The notes beneath the pieces were generated by a model. The model was not told where the DNA came from and searched no databases. It was given only the letters and a program-made list of their open reading frames with translations. A DNA stretch of 64,000 nt from Streptomyces cinnamoneus (GTDB lineage Bacteria; Actinomycetota; Actinomycetes; Streptomycetales; Streptomycetaceae): contig NZ_PKFQ01000001.1 in NCBI RefSeq assembly GCF_002939475.1, forward strand, positions 4,027,001 to 4,091,000, read 5' to 3'. Both the position numbers and the translations under genes were made by a program. Of this stretch, positions 41,035 to 49,802 are shown in pieces (the first letter of the stretch is position 1; every line of letters starts with the position of its first letter).

Positions 41035-41684
41035 GGGGTGTCCCGCGCGGTCCGGTGGTCGCGCAACCAGGCGGGGAAGTCCGTGAGGCCCCCGGCCAGC
41101 ACCACGTCCGCGCCGGCCTCGCGCAACTCCGCCGCCCCGTACGGCCCGGTCGGCACCGCGACCGAGAGCGCACCGGCCGCGCGGGCGCCCCGCACGTCGC
41201 CCAGGTGGTCGCCGACGTAGACGGACGCACGGTGCTCGCGCAGCGCCACGGCCTTGCCCTCGGCCCACAGGTCGCCGATCAGACGGTCGGGCTCGATGCC
41301 CAGGTGCTCAAGATGGAGCCGGGCGTTCCGCTCGTGTTTGGCGGTGACCACGATGGCCCGTCCGCCCAGCTCCCGGACGGCCGCCACCGCCTCCCGGGCG
41401 CCCGGCAGGGCGGGCGAGGGGGCGATGCCGCGCTCGGGATAGGCGGCGAGGTAGATCTCCGCGGCCTCGGCGACGCGCTCCTCGGGGAACCAGTTGCGCA
41501 GCTCGTGGACGAGCGGGGGGCCGAGCCGGCTGACCACGAGGTCGATGTCGATGTGCGCGCCGGTGGCCGCGACCAGCGTCTCGTACGCGGCCCGGATGCC
41601 GGGCCGGGAGTCGACGAGCGTGAGGTCGAGGTCGAAGCCGACCGTGAACAGGGGGCTCTCCTGCTGGCTCGGGTGCGAGGTCAT
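41031..41684 (-). CDS. HAD-superfamily hydrolase (phosphoglycolate phosphatase-like)
   Basis: A 217-aa phosphatase. Motif I is G-F-D-L-D-L-T-L-V-D-S near residue 16 with the nucleophile Asp and acid/base Asp; motif II/III is I-V-V-T-A-K-H-E-R-N-A; motif IV is V-Y-V-G-D-H-L-G-D-V. A helical cap with G-P-P-L-V-H-E-L follows motif I. Many relatives act on phosphoglycolate or nucleotides; the substrate here is unknown. ATG at 41684 gives M-T-S-H-P-S. Divergent from the iron transporter operon; the iron box in the gap could affect it as well. Confidence 0.87.
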   Translation of the reverse strand: MTSHPSQQESPLFTVGFDLDLTLVDSRPGIRAAYETLVAATGAHIDIDLVVSRLGPPLVHELRNWFPEERVAEAAEIYLAAYPERGIAPSPALPGAREAVAAVRELGGRAIVVTAKHERNARLHLEHLGIEPDRLIGDLWAEGKAVALREHRASVYVGDHLGDVRGARAAGALSVAVPTGPYGAAELREAGADVVLAGGLTDFPAWLRDHRTARDTP

Positions 41685-41718
41685 GCCCCACATTGTGCCG
41701 CCACCCCCGCCCGTACAC

Positions 41719-41737
41719 TTAGCCTCGCCTAACCTCA
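41719..41737. promoter_or_regulatory. iron box (DmdR/IdeR-type operator)
   Basis: TTAGCCTCGCCTAACCTCA matches 13 of 19 positions of the actinobacterial iron-box consensus TTAGGTTAGGCTCACCTAA. It lies about 85 bases before the FecCD permease start. Iron-dependent repression is inferred from position and match. Confidence 0.7.
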
Positions 41738-41820
41738 CTCGTTCAACAGTTTCATCCGGTTGACGTCCGCCGTCGTGCCCGGGTGACGGAGCGATTCGTC
41801 CGACCCGCGAAGTGGAAGCG

Positions 41821-42852
41821 ATGCCAGCCGCCGTCCCGACCAGCAGCCCCGGGCCGTCCACGGTCCGCCGCCGCGTCGGCTGGACGGCGGCCGCGGTCGT
41901 CGCCCTGCTGGCCGCCGTGCTGCTCAGCCTCGCCGTGGGCGCCCGTCCGGTCGCCCCCGGCCACGTCCTGCACGCCCTGTTCCACGACGGGACGGACGCC
42001 GACACCGCGGTGGTCCGGACCATGCGGGTGCCCCGCACGCTGGTGGGGCTGATGGTGGGCGCCGCCCTCGCGATGGCCGGAACGGTTCTCCAGGGCATCA
42101 CCCGCAACCCCATAGCCGACCCCGGCGTCCTCGGCATCAGTCAGGGCGCCGCGGTCGGCGTGGTCCTGGCGATCGCCGTGGCGGGGGTGCACACCCTCAC
42201 CGGCTACGTCTGGTTCGCCTTCGCGGGCGCCGCCGCGGCGGGCGTGGCCGTCTACGCCGTCGCCACCCGCGGCCGCGGCGGGGCCTCTCCGGTCAAGCTC
42301 GCGCTCGCCGGGGCGGCGGTCCACGCGCTGCTCGTCTCCGTCGTCAACGGCGTGCTCACCACCAGGGCGTCGGCGCTGGACGAGTTCCGCTTCTGGCAGG
42401 TCGGCTCGCTCGCCGGGCGCGACGGTGCGATCGCCGCCCAGATCTGGCCGTTCCTGCTGGCCGGCACGGTGCTGGTGCTGGCGGTGGCCCGCGGCCTGGA
42501 CGCCCTCGCCCTCGGCGAGGACGTCGCCAGGGGCCTGGGCAGCAACGTCGGGGCCGTACGGATCGTCGGCGGGCTGGGCGCGGTCGTCCTGACGGGCGCC
42601 GGGGTCGCCGCCGCCGGGCCCATCGCCTTCCTCGGCCTCGCCGTGCCGCACCTCGCCCGCGCCCTCGTCGGCACGAGCCACCGCTGGGTGCTGCCGACCG
42701 CGGCCCTCCTCGGGCCGGTGATCCTGCTGGGCGCCGACGTCGCCGGGCGGGTGGTCTTCGCCGAGGGCGAGGTGCCGGCCGGTGTGATGACCGCGCTGAT
42801 CGGCGTCCCCTTCCTCGTGGCCATGGTCCGCCGCAAGGCGGTGGCCGCGTGA
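41821..42852 (+). CDS. iron-siderophore ABC transporter permease (FecCD family) 1
   Basis: A 343-aa permease with about ten membrane helices. I-T-R-N-P-I-A-D-P-G-V-L-G-I-S-Q-G-A near residue 95 is the FecCD signature, and the coupling-helix region is D-A-L-A-L-G-E-D-V-A-R-G-L-G. ATG at 41821 (GGAAG just upstream); a GTG nine bases earlier is an alternative. An iron box lies upstream, and the second permease overlaps by GTGA. It forms one half of a heterodimeric channel for ferric siderophores. The operon does not contain the binding lipoprotein, so that must be encoded elsewhere. Confidence 0.93.
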   Translation: MPAAVPTSSPGPSTVRRRVGWTAAAVVALLAAVLLSLAVGARPVAPGHVLHALFHDGTDADTAVVRTMRVPRTLVGLMVGAALAMAGTVLQGITRNPIADPGVLGISQGAAVGVVLAIAVAGVHTLTGYVWFAFAGAAAAGVAVYAVATRGRGGASPVKLALAGAAVHALLVSVVNGVLTTRASALDEFRFWQVGSLAGRDGAIAAQIWPFLLAGTVLVLAVARGLDALALGEDVARGLGSNVGAVRIVGGLGAVVLTGAGVAAAGPIAFLGLAVPHLARALVGTSHRWVLPTAALLGPVILLGADVAGRVVFAEGEVPAGVMTALIGVPFLVAMVRRKAVAA

Positions 42853-43946
42853 GCGCGACCTCTCCCACGGCCGCCCCGGGCAAGCCGGCCGCCCGCGCCC
42901 ACGCGGGCGCGCGTCCCGTCGGATACGCGCTGGTGCGCGCCGGGCGCGCCTCCTTCCTCGTGCACCGCCGCGGAGCCGCCGCCGCGGTCGGCCTGACCGT
43001 GCTGCTGGCCGCGGCGTGCCTGACCTACCTGTGCGTGGGCACGTCCCTCACCCCGCCCGGCGAGGCGCTGAAGGTCCTGTTCGGCCTGCCCTCGGCGGAG
43101 GAGCTGACGGTGGGCACCTTCCGGCTGCCCCGGATGACCGTCGGCCTGCTGGCCGGCGCCGCCTTCGGCGTCGCCGGGGCCCTCGTCCAGACCCTCGCCC
43201 GCAACCCGCTGGCCAGCCCCGACGTCATCGGCGTCAGCCAGGGCGCGAGCGCCGCGACCGTCGGCGCCATGACCTTCGGCGTCACCTCCTACGCGGTCAT
43301 GCCCTACGTGTCCGTGGCCGGCGGGCTGCTGGCCGCGCTGCTCGGCTGGGCCTTCGCCTGGCGCGGGGGGCTGAAGGCCGCCCGCTTCGTCCTGATCGGG
43401 ATCGGCTTCGCGGTCGCCCTGCGCTCGGTCACCCAGCTCTTCCTGACCAAGGGCGACTACCTGGTGGCCCAGCAGGCCAAGGTGTGGATGACCGGCTCCC
43501 TCAACGGCCGCGGCTGGGCCGAGGCGGTCCCGCTGGCCTGGGTGCTGCTGGCGCTGCTGCCGGGCGTGTGCTGGGCGGCGCGGGCGCAGCGCACGGTCGC
43601 CACGGACGACGACACCGCCACCGCCCTCGGCGTCCGGCTGGGCCGGGTGCGGCTGGGGCTCGCGCTGCTCGGCGTCGTCCTCGCTTCGGTCGCCACGGGC
43701 GCGGCCGGGCCGGTGGACTTCGTGGCGCTGCTCGCCCCGCAGATCGCCCGCCGCCTGACCCGCACCGCGCAGATCCCCCTGCTGTGCTCGGCGCTGACGG
43801 GGGCGCTGGTGGTGGTCGTGGCGGACCTGCTGGGCCGCAAGCTCTTCGAACCGACCGAACTGCCGGTGGGCGTGCTGACGGCCGCGGTCGGCGCCCCGTA
43901 CCTGATCTGGCTGATCATGCGCGGCCGCACGGGAGGCACGGCGTGA
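42849..43946 (+). CDS. iron-siderophore ABC transporter permease (FecCD family) 2
   Basis: A 365-aa permease. After a 40-residue Ala/Pro-rich cytoplasmic start come about ten helices; L-A-R-N-P-L-A-S-P-D-V-I-G-V-S-Q-G-A is the FecCD signature and T-A-L-G-V-R-L-G the coupling region. It starts at a GTG overlapping the stop of permease 1 and its own stop overlaps the ATPase GTG: a fully coupled three-gene operon. Partner of permease 1 in the membrane channel. Iron regulation is expected from the upstream box. Confidence 0.93.
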   Translation: MSATSPTAAPGKPAARAHAGARPVGYALVRAGRASFLVHRRGAAAAVGLTVLLAAACLTYLCVGTSLTPPGEALKVLFGLPSAEELTVGTFRLPRMTVGLLAGAAFGVAGALVQTLARNPLASPDVIGVSQGASAATVGAMTFGVTSYAVMPYVSVAGGLLAALLGWAFAWRGGLKAARFVLIGIGFAVALRSVTQLFLTKGDYLVAQQAKVWMTGSLNGRGWAEAVPLAWVLLALLPGVCWAARAQRTVATDDDTATALGVRLGRVRLGLALLGVVLASVATGAAGPVDFVALLAPQIARRLTRTAQIPLLCSALTGALVVVVADLLGRKLFEPTELPVGVLTAAVGAPYLIWLIMRGRTGGTA

Positions 43947-44788
43947 GCACGACGGACACGACGCAGCCGGCGGAGACGACGCCGGCGACCGGGAGCCGGC
44001 TCGCGGCCCGCGACCTGACCCTCGCCTACGAGGAGCGCACGGTCGTCGAGGGCCTCGACCTGGACGTCCCCGACGGCCGGGTGACGGTCGTCGTCGGCCC
44101 GAACGCCTGCGGCAAGTCCACGCTGCTGCGCGCGCTGGGCCGGCTGCTGAAGCCGGAGCGCGGCGCGGTGCTGCTGGACGGCGAGCAGCTCGCCCGGATC
44201 CCCACCCGCCGGATCGCCCGGTCCCTGGGCCTGCTGCCGCAGACCCCGGTGGCCCCCGAGGCCGTCACGGTCGCCGACCTGGTCTCCCGCGGCCGGCAGC
44301 CGCACCAGCGGTGGTGGCGGCAGTGGTCGGAGGAGGACGAGCGGGCGGTGGCCGACGCCATGGCCCGCACGGACGTCGCGGAGCTCGCCGACCGGCCGGT
44401 GGACGAGCTGTCGGGAGGCCAGCGCCAGCGCGTGTGGATCGCCATGGCCCTGGCGCAGGAGACGGACCTGCTGCTGCTCGACGAGCCGACGACGTACCTG
44501 GACGTCTCCCACCAGGTGGAGGTCCTCGACCTGGTCCGCCGCCTCAACCACGAGCGGGGCCGCACGGTGGTGGCGGTCCTGCACGACCTCAACCAGGCCG
44601 CGCGCTACGCCGACCACCTGGTGGCGATGAAGGCGGGCCGGGTGGTGGCCGCCGGCCGGCCCGCGGAGGTCGTGACGGCGGACCTGGTCCGGGAGGTCTT
44701 CGGCCTGGAGTCGGTGGTCGTGCCGGACCCGGTGACCGGCGGACCGCTGGTGGTCCCGGGGCGGCCCTGGGGCGGAGCAACGGCCTAG
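43943..44788 (+). CDS. iron-siderophore ABC transporter ATP-binding protein
   Basis: A 281-aa ATPase of the FepC type. Walker A is V-V-G-P-N-A-C-G-K-S-T-L-L near residue 55 (with Ala-Cys in place of the usual Gly-Ala/Ser), the Q-loop is L-L-P-Q-T-P, the signature is D-E-L-S-G-G-Q-R-Q-R, Walker B is L-L-L-L-D-E-P-T-T-Y-L-D, and the switch His is in V-L-H-D-L-N-Q-A. GTG start overlaps the permease stop. It powers ferric-siderophore import through the two permeases. Confidence 0.95.
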   Translation: MSTTDTTQPAETTPATGSRLAARDLTLAYEERTVVEGLDLDVPDGRVTVVVGPNACGKSTLLRALGRLLKPERGAVLLDGEQLARIPTRRIARSLGLLPQTPVAPEAVTVADLVSRGRQPHQRWWRQWSEEDERAVADAMARTDVAELADRPVDELSGGQRQRVWIAMALAQETDLLLLDEPTTYLDVSHQVEVLDLVRRLNHERGRTVVAVLHDLNQAARYADHLVAMKAGRVVAAGRPAEVVTADLVREVFGLESVVVPDPVTGGPLVVPGRPWGGATA

Positions 44789-44884
44789 GACCCGGCGGGT
44801 CCGTGCGGGAGGTGCCCACGCCCGTACCGGCCTACCCTGGCAGTACGGCGAAACACCTCCTCACCGCACACCCTGGAGGCCCCC

Positions 44885-45076
44885 ATGACCCGGAAAGTCG
44901 CCGACTGCCGCAAGTACCCCAGCGAGTCCCACTGCACCCTCACCATCTCCGGTGAGGAGGACGAGGTCCTGCGCGCCGCCGCCGAACACGCCGTCTCCGT
45001 GCACGAGCACGAGGACACCCCCGAGCTGCGCGAGCAGATCCGCGGTCTGCTGGAGGACGAGAAGGCCGCGGCCTGA
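44885..45076 (+). CDS. DUF1059 family protein
   Basis: A 63-aa protein: M-T-R-K-V-A-D-C-R-K-Y-P-S-E-S-H-C-T-L then I-S-G-E-E-D-E-V and A-E-H-A-V-S-V-H. The two N-terminal Cys and the H-A-V-x-V-H patch are conserved in DUF1059. Function not known. CCTGGAGG lies before the ATG. It follows the iron operon by 96 bases and is convergent with the P-type ATPase. Confidence 0.85.
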   Translation: MTRKVADCRKYPSESHCTLTISGEEDEVLRAAAEHAVSVHEHEDTPELREQIRGLLEDEKAAA

Positions 45077-45097
45077 GCGCCCCGGCGGGCGCTTCCG

Positions 45098-47512
45098 TCA
45101 CGCCGGGAACCGCTTTCCCACCCACCGCCAGGCGAGCTCCAGCGCCCCGGCCGCCACGGCGGCCACCCCCACCGCCGCCCACGGCAGGGTCGTCCCCACC
45201 AGCTTCAGGGCGAAGAACCGCTGGAGCCACGGCGTGGCGAGCACCACCAGGAAACCGGCCCCCATGGCCGCCACAAGCACCACGCGCCACCATGTGTAGG
45301 GCCGCGCGATGATGGCGAGCACCCACAGGGAGGTCAGGAAGAGCGTGAGCGTCGCCGCGCTCGTCTCCGCGTCCAGCGACCCGGGCCCCGTGTAGTGGTG
45401 CCGCGCCAGCAGGTACACCGCGAAGGTGGCCGTCCCCGCGATGAGTCCGGCCGGGATCGCGTACCGCATCACGCGTCGTACGAAGTGCGGTCGCGCCCGC
45501 TCCCGGTTCGGCGCCAGCGCCAGGAAGAACGCGGGCACCCCGATCGTCAGCGTCGACAGCAGCGTCAGGTGGCGCGGCAGGAACGGGTACGGCACGCGCG
45601 TGCAGACCACGAGGATCGCCAGCAGCACGGAGTAGACCGTCTTCGTCAGGAACAGCGTCGCCACGCGCGTGATGTTGCCGATGACACGGCGCCCCTCCGC
45701 GACCACCGACGGCAGGGTGGCGAAGCTGTTGTTCAGCAGCACGATCTGGGCGACGGCCCGGGTGGCCTCCGACCCCGAGCCCATGGCCACGCCGATGTCC
45801 GCGTCCTTCAGGGCCAGCACATCGTTGACGCCGTCGCCCGTCATGGCGACGGTGTGCCCGCGGTACTGGAGGGCGCCCACCATGTCGCGCTTCTGCTGCG
45901 GGGTGACGCGTCCGAAGACCGCGCCCTCGTCGAGGGCCTCGCCCATCGCCTCCGGTTCGCCGGGCAGCCGCCGGGCGTCCACCGGCGCCCCGGAGCCCGG
46001 CAGGGCCAGCTTCGCGGCGACGGCGCCCACGGAGACCGCGTTGTCCCCGGAGATCACCTTGGCGGAGACGTCCTGCTCGGCGAAGTAGCGCAGGGTGTCG
46101 GCCGCGTCCGAGCGCAGCCGCTGTTCCAGGACCACCAGCGCGGTGGGCCGCACGCCCTCGGTGACGCGCGGGTCGTCCAGCTCGCGGTCCGTGCGGGCCA
46201 GCAACAGCACGCGCAGGCCCCGGGCGTTGAGCTCCTCGACCTCGGCGAGCGCCGCGGCGCCCGACGGCAGCAGCACGTCGGGCGCGCCCAGCAGCCAGTT
46301 GCCGCTGCCGGCGTCGGGGCTGTTGAGCGAGGCGCCGCTGTACTTGCGGGCGGAGGAGAAGGGCAGCGCCTCGGTGCAGCGCCAGCCGCTGCCGTCGGGG
46401 TAGGCGTCGATGATGGCCTGGAGGCTGGCGTTGGGGCGGGGGTCGGACTCGCCGAGGGCGCCGAGCACCTGGCGCACGTACCGCTCGTCGGCCCGGGCGT
46501 CGGGCAGGACGCGCAGCTCGCTGACGTCCATGCCGCCTTCGGTGAGGGTGCCGGTCTTGTCGAGGCAGACGACGTCGACGCGGGCGAGGCCCTCGATCGC
46601 GGGCAGCTCCTGCACCAGGCACTGCTTGCGGCCCAGCCGGACGACGCCGATGGCGAAGGCGACGGAGGTGAGCAGGACCAGGCCCTCGGGGACCATGGGG
46701 ACGATGCCGGCGACCATCCGCCGGACCGCTTCCCGCCAGTCGTGGTCCTGGACGACGAGCTGGCTGACGATCAGTCCGATCGCGGTCGGGAGCATCATCC
46801 ACGTCACGTACTTGAGGATCTGGCTGATGCCGGTGCGCAGTTCGGAGTGGACGAGGGTGAAGCGGGACGCCTCCTCGGCGAGCTGGGCGGCGTAGGCGGC
46901 GCGGCCGACCTTGGTGGCGGTGAAGGCGCCCCCGCCGGCGACGACGAACGAGCCGGACATGACCTGGTCGCCGGGCTTCTTCAGGACCGGGTCGGCCTCG
47001 CCGGTGAGCAGCGACTCGTCGATCTCCAGTCCGTCGGCCTCCGCGACCTCGCCGTCGACGACGCACTTGTCGCCGGGGCCCAGTTCGATGAGGTCGCCGA
47101 GGACGATCTCACCGGTGGCGAGGGCGGTGGGGGTGCCGTCGCGGCGGACGGTGGGCCTGGACTCGCCGATGACGGCGAGGGAGTCGAGGGTCTTCTTGGC
47201 GCGCAGTTCCTGGACGATGCCGATCGCGGTGTTGGCGACGATGACGAAGCCGAAGAGGCCGTCCTGGAGCGGTCCGACCACGAGGATGATCAGGAAGAGG
47301 ACGCCGATGATGGCGTTGAACCGGGTGAGGACGTTGGCGCGGACGATCTCGGCGGTGGAGCGCGAGGACCGTACGGGCACGTCGTTGACCTCGCCGCGGG
47401 CCACACGCGCGGACACCTCGGCGGTGGTGAGGCCGGGGTGTGCGGGCGGCGGGCCGGGGGCCTCGCGCGGGGCCGGGTCCCCCCGTGCGGTCTGCGGCAC
47501 CGGATCGCTCAT
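45098..47512 (-). CDS. P-type cation ATPase, CtpE-like
   Basis: An 804-aa P-type ATPase. The actuator motif is L-L-T-G-E-A-D-P-V, the phosphorylated Asp is in C-L-D-K-T-G-T-L-T-E-G, and the hinge is M-T-G-D-G-V-N-D-V-L-A-L-K-D-A-D. There are about ten membrane helices and no N-terminal metal-binding Cys motif, so it is not a heavy-metal P1B pump. It resembles mycobacterial CtpE, reported as a calcium importer, so Ca2+ is the likeliest ion. ATG at 47512 gives M-S-D-P-V-P-Q. Monocistronic on the minus strand. Confidence 0.87.
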   Translation of the reverse strand: MSDPVPQTARGDPAPREAPGPPPAHPGLTTAEVSARVARGEVNDVPVRSSRSTAEIVRANVLTRFNAIIGVLFLIILVVGPLQDGLFGFVIVANTAIGIVQELRAKKTLDSLAVIGESRPTVRRDGTPTALATGEIVLGDLIELGPGDKCVVDGEVAEADGLEIDESLLTGEADPVLKKPGDQVMSGSFVVAGGGAFTATKVGRAAYAAQLAEEASRFTLVHSELRTGISQILKYVTWMMLPTAIGLIVSQLVVQDHDWREAVRRMVAGIVPMVPEGLVLLTSVAFAIGVVRLGRKQCLVQELPAIEGLARVDVVCLDKTGTLTEGGMDVSELRVLPDARADERYVRQVLGALGESDPRPNASLQAIIDAYPDGSGWRCTEALPFSSARKYSGASLNSPDAGSGNWLLGAPDVLLPSGAAALAEVEELNARGLRVLLLARTDRELDDPRVTEGVRPTALVVLEQRLRSDAADTLRYFAEQDVSAKVISGDNAVSVGAVAAKLALPGSGAPVDARRLPGEPEAMGEALDEGAVFGRVTPQQKRDMVGALQYRGHTVAMTGDGVNDVLALKDADIGVAMGSGSEATRAVAQIVLLNNSFATLPSVVAEGRRVIGNITRVATLFLTKTVYSVLLAILVVCTRVPYPFLPRHLTLLSTLTIGVPAFFLALAPNRERARPHFVRRVMRYAIPAGLIAGTATFAVYLLARHHYTGPGSLDAETSAATLTLFLTSLWVLAIIARPYTWWRVVLVAAMGAGFLVVLATPWLQRFFALKLVGTTLPWAAVGVAAVAAGALELAWRWVGKRFPA

Positions 47513-47662
47513 GGATCCGACGGTACGGGCGGTGGGCCCGCTTCACCTTCCGGACCGGCCGAACCGGCGCATTCCGATGCGGCGGGGGCCGGGAGCCGAC
47601 GGGGGCGCGGACGGCCTTGAGCGGCGCTGCCCGCCCGGGTGTCCCTCAGCGGCTCTCCCCGC

Positions 47663-47947
47663 TCAGCGGCTCTCCTCGCCGTGGGCCGACTCCGTGGCCC
47701 GCGCGGCAGCGTGCCGCTTGATCGCGGCGTCGCGTCCGCGGACGTACCAGACGCCGATGAGCCCGAGCCCGCCACCGGCCAGGCAGGTCCACAGCCACCA
47801 CAGGTGGCCGTGGTCGCTGAACCAGCCGTAGAAGGGCAGCTGGGCGACGAAGAGGACGAACCACAGGATCGTGCCGCCGGTGACCGTGGCGACGACCGGG
47901 CCCTCCAGGGGCTCCGGCGCCTCGTGCTTGGGGGTCCACTTCGTCAT
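47663..47947 (-). CDS. DUF2530 membrane protein
   Basis: A 94-aa protein with two hydrophobic helices (G-G-T-I-L-W-F-V-L-F-V-A-Q-L and W-L-W-T-C-L-A-G-G-G-L-G-L-I-G-V-W-Y) separated by a short loop with F-S-D-H-G-H. Matches the DUF2530 pattern of actinobacteria, where it usually lies next to the AzgA-type purine permease as here. ATG at 47947. Function unknown; a link to purine uptake is only contextual. Confidence 0.8.
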   Translation of the reverse strand: MTKWTPKHEAPEPLEGPVVATVTGGTILWFVLFVAQLPFYGWFSDHGHLWWLWTCLAGGGLGLIGVWYVRGRDAAIKRHAAARATESAHGEESR

Positions 47948-48026
47948 GGTCGTCAAGCGTAGTGCGTCCGGGTGGCCGCGCGATGCGGGGGAGCCCTTGC
48001 GCCCAAGGGGTCTACGCGCGGAGATA

Positions 48027-48100
48027 GCCAATCGGACTTTGTTTGTTCATACTGAATCGAACTGGATTCGATTGGGTTGTTTTGTTCGATCATCCAATCG
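48027..48100. promoter_or_regulatory. A/T-rich operator-like region before the purine permease
   Basis: Within a sharply A/T-rich stretch, CCAATCG occurs at 48028-48034 and 48094-48100 and its complement CGATTGG at 48069-48075, forming a 7-bp inverted repeat with an 18-base gap. GAATC/GATTC (48054-48058, 48065-48069) form a second small palindrome. It lies 100-170 bases before the permease ATG and beside the divergent DUF2530 start. The binding factor is unknown. Confidence 0.5.
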
Positions 48101-48197
48101 TCTTCAGGTGTCGCTCTCCCGGGCGTGTCCCCCACGGCCCGCGACGGCAGCCCGTGTCCCGGCCTGTCCCAGGCCCATACGACTGAGGTCCCCCCGC

Positions 48198-49679
48198 ATG
48201 ACCACCTCGGCCACCACCGCTCCCGCCGTCGACGGCGACCGGCAGCCGTCCCCCACGCCGGAGCCGCCCCAGGGCGCCCTCGACCGGTACTTCCGCATCT
48301 CCGAGCGGGGCTCGTCCGTCTCCCGCGAGCTGCGCGGCGGTCTGGCCACGTTCTTTGCGATGGCCTACATCATCGTGCTGAACCCGATCATCCTCGGGGC
48401 AGGCCACGACAAGTTCGGCCACCAGCTGGACAACGCCCAGCTGGTGACGGCCACCGCCCTGATGGCCGGGCTCTCGACCGTCCTCATGGGCGCGATCGGC
48501 AACGTCCCCATCGCCTGCGCCGCCGGCCTCGGCATCAACGCCGTCGTCTCGCTCCAGCTGGCGCCCAAGATGAGCTGGCCGGACGCCATGGGCATGGTGG
48601 TCCTGGCGGGCCTGGTGCTGATGGTGCTGGTCGCCTCCGGGTTGCGGCAGCGGGTGATGGACGCGATCCCCGGCGGCCTGCGCCGCGCCATCGCGATCGG
48701 CATCGGCCTGTTCATCTCGCTGATCGGCCTCGTCGACTCCGGCTTCGTCTCCCGCAACCCCGACGCCGCGCACACCACCGTGCCGCTCGGCCTCGGTCAG
48801 GGCGGTCAGCTGCACGGCTGGCCGGTGCTGGTGTTCGTGGTGGGCCTCGCGCTGACGTTCGTCCTGGTCGTCCGCAAGACGCGGGGCGCGATCCTCGTCG
48901 GCATCGTCGCCATGACCATCCTCGCGGTCGTCGTCAACGCCGTCGCGAAGATCCCCGACACGAGCTGGGGCCTGAGCGTCCCGAAGCTGCCGGACAGCGT
49001 CGTCGGCGCCCCCGACTTCGGTCTCATCGGCCACATCAGCCTCTTCGGCGGCTTCCGTGAGGTCGGCCTGCTGACCGGCTGCCTCTTCGTCTTCACCGTG
49101 CTGCTGTCCGGCTTCTTCGACGCGATGGGCACGATCATCGGCGTCGGCGAGGAGGCCGGGCTGACGGACGACAAGGGCCAGCTGCCCAACATGGGCCGCA
49201 TCCTGATGGTCGACGGCATCGCCGTCGCCGCCGGCGGCGCGGGCTCCGCCTCCGCCAACACCTGCTTCGTGGAGTCCACGGCCGGCGTCGGCGAGGGGGC
49301 CCGCACGGGCCTCGCCAACCTGATGACCGGCGGCCTCTTCCTGCTGGCCCTCGTCTTCACGCCGCTGGCCACCGTCGTTCCGGCCCAGGCCGCGACCCCC
49401 GCGCTGGTGGTCGTCGGCTTCCTGATCATGGCCTCGAACGTCAAGGAGATCGACTGGAGCGACTTCACGATCGCGATCCCCGCGTTCCTGACGATCATCT
49501 CCATGCCGTTCACCTACTCGATCACCAACGGCATCGGCATCGGCGTCCTGGCCTTCATCCTGCTCCGCCTCGCGGACAAGCGGGCCCGGGAGATCCCCTG
49601 GCTGCTGAACGTGGTCGGACTGTGTTTCCTCGTCTACTTCCTGCTCGACCCGATCGAGCAGGTGCTGGGCGTGAAGTAG
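48198..49679 (+). CDS. AzgA-type purine (guanine/hypoxanthine) permease
   Basis: A 493-aa NCS2 transporter with about 14 helices. After a Pro-rich start, R-G-G-L-A-T-F-F-A-M-A-Y-I-I-V-L-N-P is the AzgA/GhxP signature; A-A-G-L-G-I-N-A follows, then F-F-D-A-M-G-T-I-I-G-V-G and S-A-N-T-C-F-V-E-S-T-A-G-V in the substrate site. Guanine/hypoxanthine/adenine uptake by proton symport is the family role. ATG at 48198. An operator-like A/T-rich region precedes it and a 16-bp terminator follows. Confidence 0.9.
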   Translation: MTTSATTAPAVDGDRQPSPTPEPPQGALDRYFRISERGSSVSRELRGGLATFFAMAYIIVLNPIILGAGHDKFGHQLDNAQLVTATALMAGLSTVLMGAIGNVPIACAAGLGINAVVSLQLAPKMSWPDAMGMVVLAGLVLMVLVASGLRQRVMDAIPGGLRRAIAIGIGLFISLIGLVDSGFVSRNPDAAHTTVPLGLGQGGQLHGWPVLVFVVGLALTFVLVVRKTRGAILVGIVAMTILAVVVNAVAKIPDTSWGLSVPKLPDSVVGAPDFGLIGHISLFGGFREVGLLTGCLFVFTVLLSGFFDAMGTIIGVGEEAGLTDDKGQLPNMGRILMVDGIAVAAGGAGSASANTCFVESTAGVGEGARTGLANLMTGGLFLLALVFTPLATVVPAQAATPALVVVGFLIMASNVKEIDWSDFTIAIPAFLTIISMPFTYSITNGIGIGVLAFILLRLADKRAREIPWLLNVVGLCFLVYFLLDPIEQVLGVK

Positions 49680-49702
49680 TACACCGGTCCGCAGGACGGC
49701 CG

Positions 49703-49739
49703 ACGAGGGCGGCTGGGCGTGATGCCCAGCCGCCCTCGT
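49703..49739 (+). terminator. terminator after the purine permease
   Basis: A perfect 16-bp stem (49703-49718 with 49724-49739), loop GTGAT. Confidence 0.85.
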
Positions 49740-49771
49740 GTGCTTCCGTCCGCCCCACTGGCCCACTTTCC

Positions 49772-49797
49772 TTAGTTCAGGTAATGAGATAAGCTAA
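49772..49797. promoter_or_regulatory. MarR-type operator candidate
   Basis: TTAGTTCA (49772-49779) and TAAGCTAA (49790-49797) form an imperfect (6 of 8) inverted repeat with a 10-base spacer, immediately before the MarR start. Autoregulation is inferred. Confidence 0.5.
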
Positions 49798-49802
49798 AGA
49801 AC

